From: Salibacter halophilus
Lineage (GTDB): Bacteria > Bacteroidota > Bacteroidia > Flavobacteriales_G > Salibacteraceae
Assembly (NCBI RefSeq): GCF_008806325.1
Contig: NZ_WACR01000001.1
Coordinates: 372,001 to 436,000 of the forward strand
Reading direction: 5' to 3'
Length of the DNA: 64,000 bases
Shown here: one piece after another, positions 27,116 through 33,607 of the stretch
How positions within the stretch are numbered: the stretch's first letter is position 1
Layout of the letters: the number at the start of each line of letters is the position of its first letter
Notes under the pieces: model-generated
The model's database searches: none
The model's input: only the letters and a program-made list of their open reading frames with translations
What the model was told of the DNA's origin: nothing
Made by a program: the position numbers and the translations under genes

Positions 27116-27709
27116 ATGGATCCGAGAGTTGACGACTTTTTGGAAAAGAAAGCTACCGGCTGGAAACACGAGGTGCTGAGCAAAATAAGAGCTCTCATTC
27201 TCGATACCAGCCCAAAACTGAAAGAGACGATCAAATGGGGAGTTCCCTATTACGAGGGAAAGAAAAATATCCTCGGCATGACCTCTTTCAAAGATCACGT
27301 AGCTATCTGGTTTCAGGAAGGTGTTCACTTGTCAGATCCGAAAAAGTTACTCGTTCAGGCTAAGGATGTAACCAAAGCGCAGCGTCAAATTAGGATTTCA
27401 GAAAACGATAATCCGGATTACGAAACAATCGCTCAGTATATTCAAGAAGCAGCCGAGAATGATGCTAAAGGAATTCACACAAAGCCGGCTAAAAAACCAA
27501 AAACAGTTGAGTTACCCGCTGAGCTGGATTCGGCTCTGACCGATAACGAACGAGCAAAAGAAGAATTTGAAAATCTGAGTCCGTACAAGAAACGCGAATA
27601 CGCTGAATACATTGAAACAGCGAAACGTGAAGATACGAAGCAGAGGCGATTGGAAAAGATCATCCCCATGATCGAAAAGGGAAAGGGACTCAATGACAAA
27701 TACAAATAA
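27116..27709 (+). CDS. DUF1801 plus YdeI/OmdA-like fusion protein
   Basis: A 197-residue cytoplasmic protein with two recognisable parts. Residues 1 to about 110 resemble DUF1801 (ETIKWGVPYYEGKKNILGMTSFKDHVAIWF). Residues about 130-197 resemble the YdeI or OmpD-associated family (LSPYKKREYAEYIETAKRED...RRLEKIIPMIEKG). Neither family has a firm biochemical function. Its placement 2 bp after the thiolase gene and overlapping or abutting paaY suggests cotranscription, not a pathway role. Confidence 0.8.
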   Translation: MDPRVDDFLEKKATGWKHEVLSKIRALILDTSPKLKETIKWGVPYYEGKKNILGMTSFKDHVAIWFQEGVHLSDPKKLLVQAKDVTKAQRQIRISENDNPDYETIAQYIQEAAENDAKGIHTKPAKKPKTVELPAELDSALTDNERAKEEFENLSPYKKREYAEYIETAKREDTKQRRLEKIIPMIEKGKGLNDKYK

Positions 27710-27710
27710 C

Positions 27711-28322
27711 ATGGCGAATATATACGAGTTTAACGGCTACAAACCGGTCATTCACAAATCGGCATTCATCCACCCCAACGCAACGGTGACAGGAAATGTC
27801 ATCATCGGGAAGGATGTTTATGTGGGTCCGGGAGCTGCTATTCGTGGCGACTGGGGCGAAATTGTGATAGAAGATGGTTGCAATGTGCAGGAAAACTGCA
27901 CCATTCATATGTTTCCCGGCACAACGGTTACGCTTAAAAAATCGGCTCACATCGGACACGGAGCAATTATTCACGGAGGCACAATTGGCGAAAACACACT
28001 CGTGGGCATGAATGCTGTGGTGATGGATGATGCAGAAATCGGGAAAGAGTGCATCATTGGAGCACTGGCTTTTGTTCCGGCAAAGACCAAGCTAGAGGAC
28101 AGGAGCTTGGCTGTTGGAAATCCGGCTAAAGTCATCAAAAAAGTTACGGATGAAATGGCCGATTGGAAAACGCGCGGAACCGAATTGTACCAAAAACTTC
28201 CTCAGGATTGCCGCGATTCACTAAAACCCTGCGAGCCATTGAGAGAAAAACCAAAATTCAGACCCAAACAGGACGACATTTACCAAACCTGGATGGACAC
28301 AAAATCAACTGACAAAAAATGA
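27711..28322 (+). CDS. paaY: PaaY-type gamma-carbonic anhydrase family protein
   Basis: A 203-residue left-handed beta-helix protein of hexapeptide repeats (HPNATVTGNVIIGKDVYVGPGAAIRGDWGEI). The metal-binding histidines appear in TIHMFPG and SAHIGHGAIIHGG. PaaY has been shown to be a thioesterase that hydrolyses the inhibitor 2-hydroxycyclohepta-1,4,6-triene-1-formyl-CoA in phenylacetate degradation. An upstream ATG at 27693 would add six residues (MTNTNN) and overlap the previous gene. The ATG at 27711 matches the family start MANIYEFNG and is preferred, with modest certainty. Confidence 0.87.
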   Translation: MANIYEFNGYKPVIHKSAFIHPNATVTGNVIIGKDVYVGPGAAIRGDWGEIVIEDGCNVQENCTIHMFPGTTVTLKKSAHIGHGAIIHGGTIGENTLVGMNAVVMDDAEIGKECIIGALAFVPAKTKLEDRSLAVGNPAKVIKKVTDEMADWKTRGTELYQKLPQDCRDSLKPCEPLREKPKFRPKQDDIYQTWMDTKSTDKK

Positions 28323-28729
28323 AGCACACGATATTTTTCATCAACAAAAATCCTGAGTGGAATCAGGAATTAGCTGATCGCAGGTACAAGGGCGAAGAAA
28401 GTGAACGCAACCTCTACATCTTGTGGGAAGACGAAATCGATATTGAAGGTGAGCCCATGAGCTTTGAAGTTTTAGAAGATGAAACCTTCACAGTCAGAGC
28501 CGAAAAAGACGGTTCACCTATCGAGATCAAAGTTCCGGAAACAACCGTTTTCCGTTACAACTATGCAGATGGCAACTCGACCGATTTAGCTGTCTCTTCC
28601 TCTATCGTAGAAGAAATAGACCGCAGGCGAATCAACAACGAAGAAGTTGTTTATGTGTACATGAAAGCTGAAAAGGAAATTTTTAGACCTTATGCGGGTC
28701 TGTATTTGGAGGAAGAGCCTGAATTATAG
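28319..28729 (+). CDS. Hypothetical protein, last gene of the paa operon
   Basis: A 136-residue acidic protein that I do not recognise. It has no signal peptide or membrane segment. It overlaps paaY by 4 bp (ATGA), which implies coupling. The segment YILWEDEIDIEGEPMSFEVL and the repeated Glu-rich stretches are the only notable features. A terminator follows 36 bp downstream. A near-copy of the repeated word is at 28492-28501. Confidence 0.75.
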   Translation: MKHTIFFINKNPEWNQELADRRYKGEESERNLYILWEDEIDIEGEPMSFEVLEDETFTVRAEKDGSPIEIKVPETTVFRYNYADGNSTDLAVSSSIVEEIDRRRINNEEVVYVYMKAEKEIFRPYAGLYLEEEPEL

Positions 28730-28764
28730 GAATGATATTATAACAACAGTTGGAGTCACTTTTT

Positions 28765-28787
28765 AAGGAGGAGTTCCCTCCTTTTTC
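28765..28787 (+). terminator. Intrinsic terminator of the paaI-paaY operon
   Basis: AAGGAGG (28765-28771) pairs with CCTCCTT (28777-28783) around a 5-base loop, and T residues follow. Confidence 0.8.
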
Positions 28788-28827
28788 TGCGCCATTTTTT
28801 CTTAGGTACTTTTGGGGACAGTCATTT

Positions 28828-29085
28828 TTAATCATAGTGAAACCTACATTTCGCTACTAAAATTTCTCCCTCATTGTATTGGTATATCAGTCTGTGTTCA
28901 CCATCAATTCGTCTAGACCAAAATCCTGCGTATTTGTGTTTTAAAGGTTCTGGTTTTCCAATTCCATCAAACGGATTACGAGCTATATCTTTTAACAGTT
29001 TATTTATTCTTTTCAGTTTCTTTTTGTCCGTTTTTTGCCAATACAGGTAATCTTCCCAGGACTCGTCTACAAATACATATTTCAT
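28828..29085 (-). CDS. yoeB: Toxin YoeB (Txe/YoeB family mRNA interferase)
   Basis: An 85-residue RelE-fold toxin that cleaves mRNA in the ribosomal A site. Similarity to E. coli YoeB extends over the whole length (ESWEDYLYWQKTDKKKLKRI, GKPEPLKHKYAGFWSRRID, CRFHYD). The catalytic residues known in YoeB have counterparts: Glu in KPEPL, Arg in SRRID and the C-terminal His in FHYD. It overlaps the antitoxin gene by 4 bp. It looks intact and active. Confidence 0.95.
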   Translation of the reverse strand: MKYVFVDESWEDYLYWQKTDKKKLKRINKLLKDIARNPFDGIGKPEPLKHKYAGFWSRRIDGEHRLIYQYNEGEILVAKCRFHYD

Positions 29086-29345
29086 GTGTCTTGGTCTTCG
29101 ATTAGCTCTTTGTCAAAAGATTCTCCCTTTTTAAGTTTTTCGATGGCTGAGTCCAGTCTCACTTCATTTTTTCGTGAAGAAAGTTCGTGGTTAGTAGCCA
29201 TTAACGAATTATACTCTTTTAATGACATCACAACTATTGCTGAATCTTTACCTCGATTGATAATCAAGGTTTCAAAGTTTTTCACTACTCTGTCCAGGTA
29301 ATTCTTGATATCTTTTCTAAAATGAGAAACAGTTGTGACTTGCAT
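29082..29345 (-). CDS. yefM: Antitoxin YefM (Phd/YefM family)
   Basis: An 87-residue antitoxin upstream of and overlapping yoeB. The N-terminal DNA-binding Phd fold reads TVSHFRKDIKNYLDRVVKNFETLIINRGKDSAIVVMSLKEYNSL. The C-terminal acidic helix (LKKGESFDKELIEDQDT) would wrap and neutralise YoeB. It is expected to repress its own promoter, and a fitting operator lies 20-40 bp upstream. Confidence 0.94.
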   Translation of the reverse strand: MQVTTVSHFRKDIKNYLDRVVKNFETLIINRGKDSAIVVMSLKEYNSLMATNHELSSRKNEVRLDSAIEKLKKGESFDKELIEDQDT

Positions 29346-29363
29346 GATTTTGTATTTTTTAAG

Positions 29364-29381
29364 TGTACAAATATATGTACA
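29364..29381 (-). promoter_or_regulatory. yefM-yoeB promoter with paired TGTACA operator
   Basis: Two perfect TGTACA palindromes lie at 29364-29369 and 29376-29381, 12 bp apart centre to centre. The minus-strand -7 element TATATTTG (29368-29375) sits between and within them, so a bound repressor would block the promoter. This is the site type and spacing known for YefM-YoeB of E. coli. Confidence 0.8.
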
Positions 29382-29520
29382 AATAATAGTCTTTACAATA
29401 TTCCTTTTGGGGATAGCATAACTTGAAAACTAAAAATATAGATTTAATTTCAGTAAAAATTAGTGATAGAACTCATATCCCGTAATCCAACTAATAACAA
29501 CTTGTTTCTATCGATTTCAC

Positions 29521-29570
29521 TATTTTTGAAACCAAACCTGGCGTTTAACCAGAATTAATAAATTGGTTTC
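29521..29570 (+). promoter_or_regulatory. Promoter and leader hairpin of the prolyl oligopeptidase gene
   Basis: TATTTTTG (29521-29528) fits the -7 consensus. A TTG at 29502-29504 lies 16 bases upstream, slightly short. The leader then folds: GAAACCAA (29528-29535) pairs with TTGGTTTC (29563-29570), with an inner CTGG/CCAG pair. The ATG is at 29603. The rest of the 257-bp gap shows no gene. Confidence 0.55.
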
Positions 29571-29602
29571 AATAACTTGCAACCCTATCAACTGATTTAG
29601 AA

Positions 29603-31765
29603 ATGAAGAAAGCATTATTACTCTTTGCAGCTGCTGCAAGTCTTGTAGCCTGCAATCAATCACAAAAACAGGAAAAAAAGGCTAAGGCCGAGTGGAAACA
29701 ATTTGACGTGAAATATCCCGAAACGAAAAAAGTAGATACGGTTGATGAATATTTTGGCGTAAAAGTAAAAGACCCTTATCGCTGGCTCGAAAATGACACT
29801 TCCAAAGACACTGAAGCCTGGGTGGAAAAGCAGAATGAGGTGACTTTCGGTTATCTCGATAAAATCCCATACCGCGACTCTATTAAAAGTCGCTACACTG
29901 AGTTGATGAACTACCCAAAAGTATCAGCTCCCAGAAAAGTGGGTGATTACTTTTTCATTTACAAGAATGATGGTCTCCAGGATCAAAGTGTCATTTACTA
30001 CAAAAAAGGGAAAGATGGCGAGGAAAAAGTATTCATGGATCCCAATAAAATGAGTGATGACGGAACTGTTACAGTTTCTCTTATGGGAGCCAGTGACGAT
30101 GATAAGTACATGGCGTACCGCTACTCTGAGGCCGGATCTGACTGGGGCGAAATTCGAGTTCGTGATATCGAAAAAAATGAAAATACTGGTGATATCCTCA
30201 AGTGGGTGAAATTCTCGGGTGCAGCATGGTACAAAGATGGCTTTTACTACAGTCGTTACCCCGCACCAAAAGACGGATTTGAACTATCAGCCAAAAACAC
30301 ATTCCACCAGGTTTATTACCACAAACTGGGAACTTCACAGGATGAAGATAAACTGATTTATGCCAATAAGGAAAACCCTAAGTTGTACCACAACATTGGC
30401 GTTACGGAGGATGACGAATATCTCATCCTCAATGTTTCTGAAGGAACAGAAAACAACGACATTTATTTCCGCAAAACAGCTAATGAAGGTGGAGACTTCA
30501 AGCCACTTATCGATGGTTTTAAAGCGAAGAGTTCTGTTACCGATCACAAGGACGGAAAGTTCTATGTTGTTACTGATCTCAACGCGCCAAACAATCGTTT
30601 CGTAGCAATTGATGTCAACAATGTTGATGAAGCAGGTTGGGAAAATATTCTGGATGAATCTGAAAGTAAGCTAAATGGTGTTTCAAAAGGTGGCGGATAT
30701 TTATTCGCTCAATACATGGAAAACGCTACAGACAAGGTTTACCGCATGAATTATGATGGATCTGACCGTGTTGAAGTGAAGCTTCCCGGGACTGGTAGTG
30801 CTGGCGGATTCTACGCTAAAAAAGAAGAAGACAAGCTCTATTACACATTCACTTCTTTCACTTACCCGAACACGATTTTCGAGTACAACATCGAAAAGAA
30901 TGAGAGCAAAGAATACTACCGTCCAGAATTGAAGTTCAACCCTGAAGATTACGTTGAAAAGCAAATTTGGTACAAGTCGAAAGACGGCACAGATGTTTCG
31001 ATGTTCATCGTTCACAAAAAAGGAATTGAGCTCGATGGAACACATCCAACGATGCTTTACGGGTATGGAGGATTCAACATCAGCCTGACGCCTTCATTTA
31101 GCACTTCGAATATTATTCTGCTCGAGAATGACGGTGTTTACGCTATGGCAAACCTCCGCGGAGGTGGCGAGTACGGAGAAAAATGGCACAAAGAAGGTAT
31201 GCTGATGAAAAAGCAAAACGTATTTGACGATTTCATCGCTGCCGGTGAATACCTCATCAAAGAAGGCTATACAACGAAAGACAAACTGGCGATTGCCGGT
31301 GGTTCAAATGGCGGATTGTTAGTTGGCGCGTGCATGACACAACGCCCCGATCTTTTCAAAGTAGCTTTCCCCGCAGTTGGGGTGATGGATATGTTGCGCT
31401 ACCACAAATTTACAGTCGGCTGGGGATGGGTACCGGAATACGGCTCAAGCGAGCAATCGAAAGAAATGTTTGAGTACCTCAAAGGATATTCGCCACTTCA
31501 CAACCTTAAAGAAGGAACTGATTATCCGGCAACAATGGTTACAACTGCTGATCATGACGATCGTGTTGTACCGGCTCACTCATTCAAATTTGCTGCTACA
31601 TTACAGGAAAAACACGCTGGAACTGACCCGGTATTGATTCGTATTGCGGTCAGAGCCGGACACGGAGCCGGAAAACCGATCAGCAAAATAATCGAGGAAC
31701 AAGCCGACAAATGGTCGTTCATGTTCTGGAATATGGAGTACGCTGATCTTCCGGGAGCAGAATAG
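29603..31765 (+). CDS. Prolyl oligopeptidase family lipoprotein (peptidase S9A)
   Basis: A 720-residue secreted serine peptidase that cleaves short peptides after proline. The signal peptide ends in a lipobox with Cys17 (SLVAC), so it is a lipoprotein of the periplasm or outer membrane. The N-terminal part is a seven-bladed propeller that restricts substrate size (KDPYRWLENDTSKDTEAWVE). The C-terminal alpha/beta hydrolase domain has the nucleophile Ser568 in GGSNGG, the Asp region ADHDDRVVP and the His in AGHGAGKP. Its last 27 codons are repeated downstream at 33364. It carries two exact copies of the repeated word. Confidence 0.95.
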   Translation: MKKALLLFAAAASLVACNQSQKQEKKAKAEWKQFDVKYPETKKVDTVDEYFGVKVKDPYRWLENDTSKDTEAWVEKQNEVTFGYLDKIPYRDSIKSRYTELMNYPKVSAPRKVGDYFFIYKNDGLQDQSVIYYKKGKDGEEKVFMDPNKMSDDGTVTVSLMGASDDDKYMAYRYSEAGSDWGEIRVRDIEKNENTGDILKWVKFSGAAWYKDGFYYSRYPAPKDGFELSAKNTFHQVYYHKLGTSQDEDKLIYANKENPKLYHNIGVTEDDEYLILNVSEGTENNDIYFRKTANEGGDFKPLIDGFKAKSSVTDHKDGKFYVVTDLNAPNNRFVAIDVNNVDEAGWENILDESESKLNGVSKGGGYLFAQYMENATDKVYRMNYDGSDRVEVKLPGTGSAGGFYAKKEEDKLYYTFTSFTYPNTIFEYNIEKNESKEYYRPELKFNPEDYVEKQIWYKSKDGTDVSMFIVHKKGIELDGTHPTMLYGYGGFNISLTPSFSTSNIILLENDGVYAMANLRGGGEYGEKWHKEGMLMKKQNVFDDFIAAGEYLIKEGYTTKDKLAIAGGSNGGLLVGACMTQRPDLFKVAFPAVGVMDMLRYHKFTVGWGWVPEYGSSEQSKEMFEYLKGYSPLHNLKEGTDYPATMVTTADHDDRVVPAHSFKFAATLQEKHAGTDPVLIRIAVRAGHGAGKPISKIIEEQADKWSFMFWNMEYADLPGAE
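31682..31764 (+). repeat. Direct repeat, copy 1 (3' end of the peptidase gene)
   Basis: This 83-bp stretch, the functional end of the prolyl oligopeptidase gene, is repeated at 33364-33446 with four substitutions. It forms the left border of the AT-rich island. Confidence 0.95.
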
Positions 31766-31789
31766 TCCTTTTCAATAGTTTAAATTCTA

Positions 31790-31826
31790 AAGCCCAGATG
31801 TGAATTTCATGTCAGGGCTTTTTTTT
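31790..31826 (+). terminator. Terminator of the prolyl oligopeptidase gene
   Basis: AAGCCCAGA (31790-31798) pairs with TCAGGGCTT (31812-31820) with one A-A mismatch, followed by eight T. A closely related, fully paired version follows the duplicated 3' end at 33469. Confidence 0.8.
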
Positions 31827-31842
31827 GATTTGTGAAATAGAG

Positions 31843-32499
31843 CTAATTCTTAAAATCACCACTGCACTCCTTTACAACTCTAACACTATCAGGATTACAG
31901 GAGAGTTTTGAAATATAGAACTTTTCAAATTCACCGGGCTTACAATTATCATTGTTCATTGGCTCCCATTCTTCCTCAACCTCTCCGTTCAGGGTCAAAA
32001 AAATACTTGATTTAGATAGGTAAACCTTAAACGTATCAGAAATACATACCCAATCATAAAAAATTATCGTATCCCCATATCTTTTCTCGTAGCCCAAAAC
32101 ATCCATTTGTGAAATTGCATTATTGGCTGTTTCAACTGTATCTGCAAGCCCCAAAGACTTCATTGACTTTCTATCTATAGAAACCTCCACTTCTTCAATT
32201 TCACATGATTTTTTCTCAACAGAAACATCCACACCAATTGTTTGCTCATTAAGAGGTGTTTCTTCATCAGAAAAAAGATAACTGGCTAACTCTCTCTTGT
32301 TGTCTCCATTTACTTTTAATCGAATAACACCTCTATTTTCACTGAGCGTGTGAACAACTTTGAACGTATCTTTAATACAGAGCCATTCAGAAACGACATC
32401 TCCTTCTTTATTGACAAGTGCTGGTTTCATTGTTTGAGAAAACAATGTGTTTCCAAAAAAGAGCATGAATAAAAAAAATAAGTATGCTTTCGAAATCAT
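31843..32499 (-). CDS. Hypothetical secreted protein with two related domains
   Basis: An AT-rich gene that I do not recognise. The ATG at 32499 gives a 218-residue product with a normal signal peptide (MISKAYLFFLFMLFFGNTLFSQ). An ATG at 32520 is also in frame but directly abuts a 30-bp palindrome. The mature protein holds two copies of a roughly 80-residue unit. Each starts with a Trp-x-Cys-Ile-x-Asp-Thr-Phe-Lys-Val segment (EWLCIKDTFKV and DWVCISDTFKV), followed by a strand ending L.xNG and a Cys-rich end (KKSCEIEEVEV; SKLSCNPDSVRV). The same unit occurs in the neighbouring gene. No C-terminal sorting domain is seen. Probably horizontally acquired. Confidence 0.75.
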   Translation of the reverse strand: MISKAYLFFLFMLFFGNTLFSQTMKPALVNKEGDVVSEWLCIKDTFKVVHTLSENRGVIRLKVNGDNKRELASYLFSDEETPLNEQTIGVDVSVEKKSCEIEEVEVSIDRKSMKSLGLADTVETANNAISQMDVLGYEKRYGDTIIFYDWVCISDTFKVYLSKSSIFLTLNGEVEEEWEPMNNDNCKPGEFEKFYISKLSCNPDSVRVVKECSGDFKN

Positions 32500-32520
32500 C
32501 ACTGTAAAATATTTGTCCAT

Positions 32521-32550
32521 CTACTAAAGTAGTAGCTACTACTTTAGTAG
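32521..32550. repeat. Perfect 30-bp palindrome between the two secreted-protein genes
   Basis: CTACTAAAGTAGTAG is followed directly by its exact reverse complement with no spacer. It lies 13 bp after the stop of the upstream gene and touches the first possible ATG of the downstream one. There is no T run, so it is not a standard terminator. Confidence 0.9.
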
Positions 32551-32563
32551 ATGGAATAAGGAT

Positions 32564-33310
32564 TTAATAAACTAATTTATCCGTATAAATATGTCCATCA
32601 ACAGACTTTACCTTAACTATATAAGTCCCCTTTGGTAAATCAGAAAGGTTAACTAAATTGCTATTAGAGGATAAATTTGACTTCTGTTTAACTAAACTTC
32701 CTGTTATTGAATACAATTCAACTTTTTTGAGTGGTTTCTGAACACCTTTAATTTTCACAAAAGAATTACTGATGAATAGTTTATAATCTCTATTTTGAGC
32801 ATCTTCTTTAGAATAACCTAGGGTTATATTCTTATTTGATCCTGTAGAATCATAAAAAACAGATTCAGGAACACAATTATAATTAATACCAATTTCAGAA
32901 GGATCACAACTTTGACTTAAACTAAATGATTCAAAATATCCATCTTGACAGTTTGTATTATCTGTAGAGCCTAACGTTTTCACAAAATTACCATTTTTAT
33001 AAAGCTCAATCTCTCCATCATCTCCTAACATTACGGAATACCTATCTTCACTACAAAACCAAGAGTCATACTCAACAAGGTTACCATCTCCACTAGCACC
33101 TACTTCAAAACAGTCAACAACAGCTGGGGTGAACGAGATATCACACCCAAATTCACTGTCCCATGTTGCTGCACAGTAACCACTCGAAGACCCTTCACAA
33201 GAATATACCACCCAAATTTGAACTGCATTTGAGCTAGCTGAAACAAATAGAAATAACACTGTTGCAATAAAGCAACTCCTAAAAGAGTTTTTTAAAATTA
33301 ATTCTTTCAT
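32564..33310 (-). CDS. Hypothetical secreted protein with type IX sorting domain
   Basis: A 248-residue cargo protein of the type IX secretion system. The signal peptide (ATVLFLFVSASSNA) is followed by a Cys-rich region. One copy of the unit also found in the next gene follows (YDSWFCSEDRYSVML ... LYKNG ... NTNCQDGYFESFSLSQSCDPSEIGI). The last 85 residues form a type A sorting domain, with LYSITGSLVKQ and LSDLPKGTYIVKVKSVDGH. It is unknown at the family level. It is AT-rich compared with its neighbours and lies inside the duplicated borders. Confidence 0.8.
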   Translation of the reverse strand: MKELILKNSFRSCFIATVLFLFVSASSNAVQIWVVYSCEGSSSGYCAATWDSEFGCDISFTPAVVDCFEVGASGDGNLVEYDSWFCSEDRYSVMLGDDGEIELYKNGNFVKTLGSTDNTNCQDGYFESFSLSQSCDPSEIGINYNCVPESVFYDSTGSNKNITLGYSKEDAQNRDYKLFISNSFVKIKGVQKPLKKVELYSITGSLVKQKSNLSSNSNLVNLSDLPKGTYIVKVKSVDGHIYTDKLVY

Positions 33311-33363
33311 AATTAGAGATTTTTATTGATTATTCTGCTAATATATAAAACTTATTATCGTAT

Positions 33364-33447
33364 AGCAAAATAATCGAGGAACAAGCCGACAAGTGGTCGT
33401 TTATGTTCTGGAATATGGAATACGCTGATCTTCCCGGAGCAGAATAA
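33364..33447 (+). pseudogene. Duplicated 3' fragment of the prolyl oligopeptidase gene (repeat copy 2)
   Basis: These bases encode the last 27 residues of the peptidase (SKIIEEQADKW...DLPGAE) plus a stop, without any upstream reading frame or start. The four base differences from copy 1 and the change of stop from TAG to TAA are all synonymous. This fragment therefore diverged as part of a working gene before it was stranded here. It forms the right border of the island. Confidence 0.92.
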
Positions 33448-33468
33448 TTTAAAGCTTCAATATACCTT

Positions 33469-33502
33469 AAGCCCTGATGTGAAATTCATGTCAGGGCTTT
33501 TT
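33469..33502 (+). terminator. Terminator paired with the duplicated 3' fragment
   Basis: AAGCCCTGA (33469-33477) pairs perfectly with TCAGGGCTT (33491-33499), followed by T residues. It is homologous to the terminator at 31790. Confidence 0.85.
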
Positions 33503-33503
33503 C

Positions 33504-33529
33504 AATTCGCGATTCGCGAATTGCGAATT
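33504..33529. repeat. Near-perfect 26-bp palindrome before paaZ
   Basis: AATTCGC at 33504-33510 mirrors GCGAATT at 33523-33529 around ATTCGCGAAT, with a single mismatched pair. It directly follows the terminator. It could be an operator for paaZ, whose start lies 79 bp downstream. Confidence 0.6.
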
Positions 33530-33607
33530 AGCAATCCTTCACCAATAATTTCACCACTCCGTGAGTTTACTATAATTTAGTGCCTCCAATAGAAAAATTG
33601 CGAGGAG

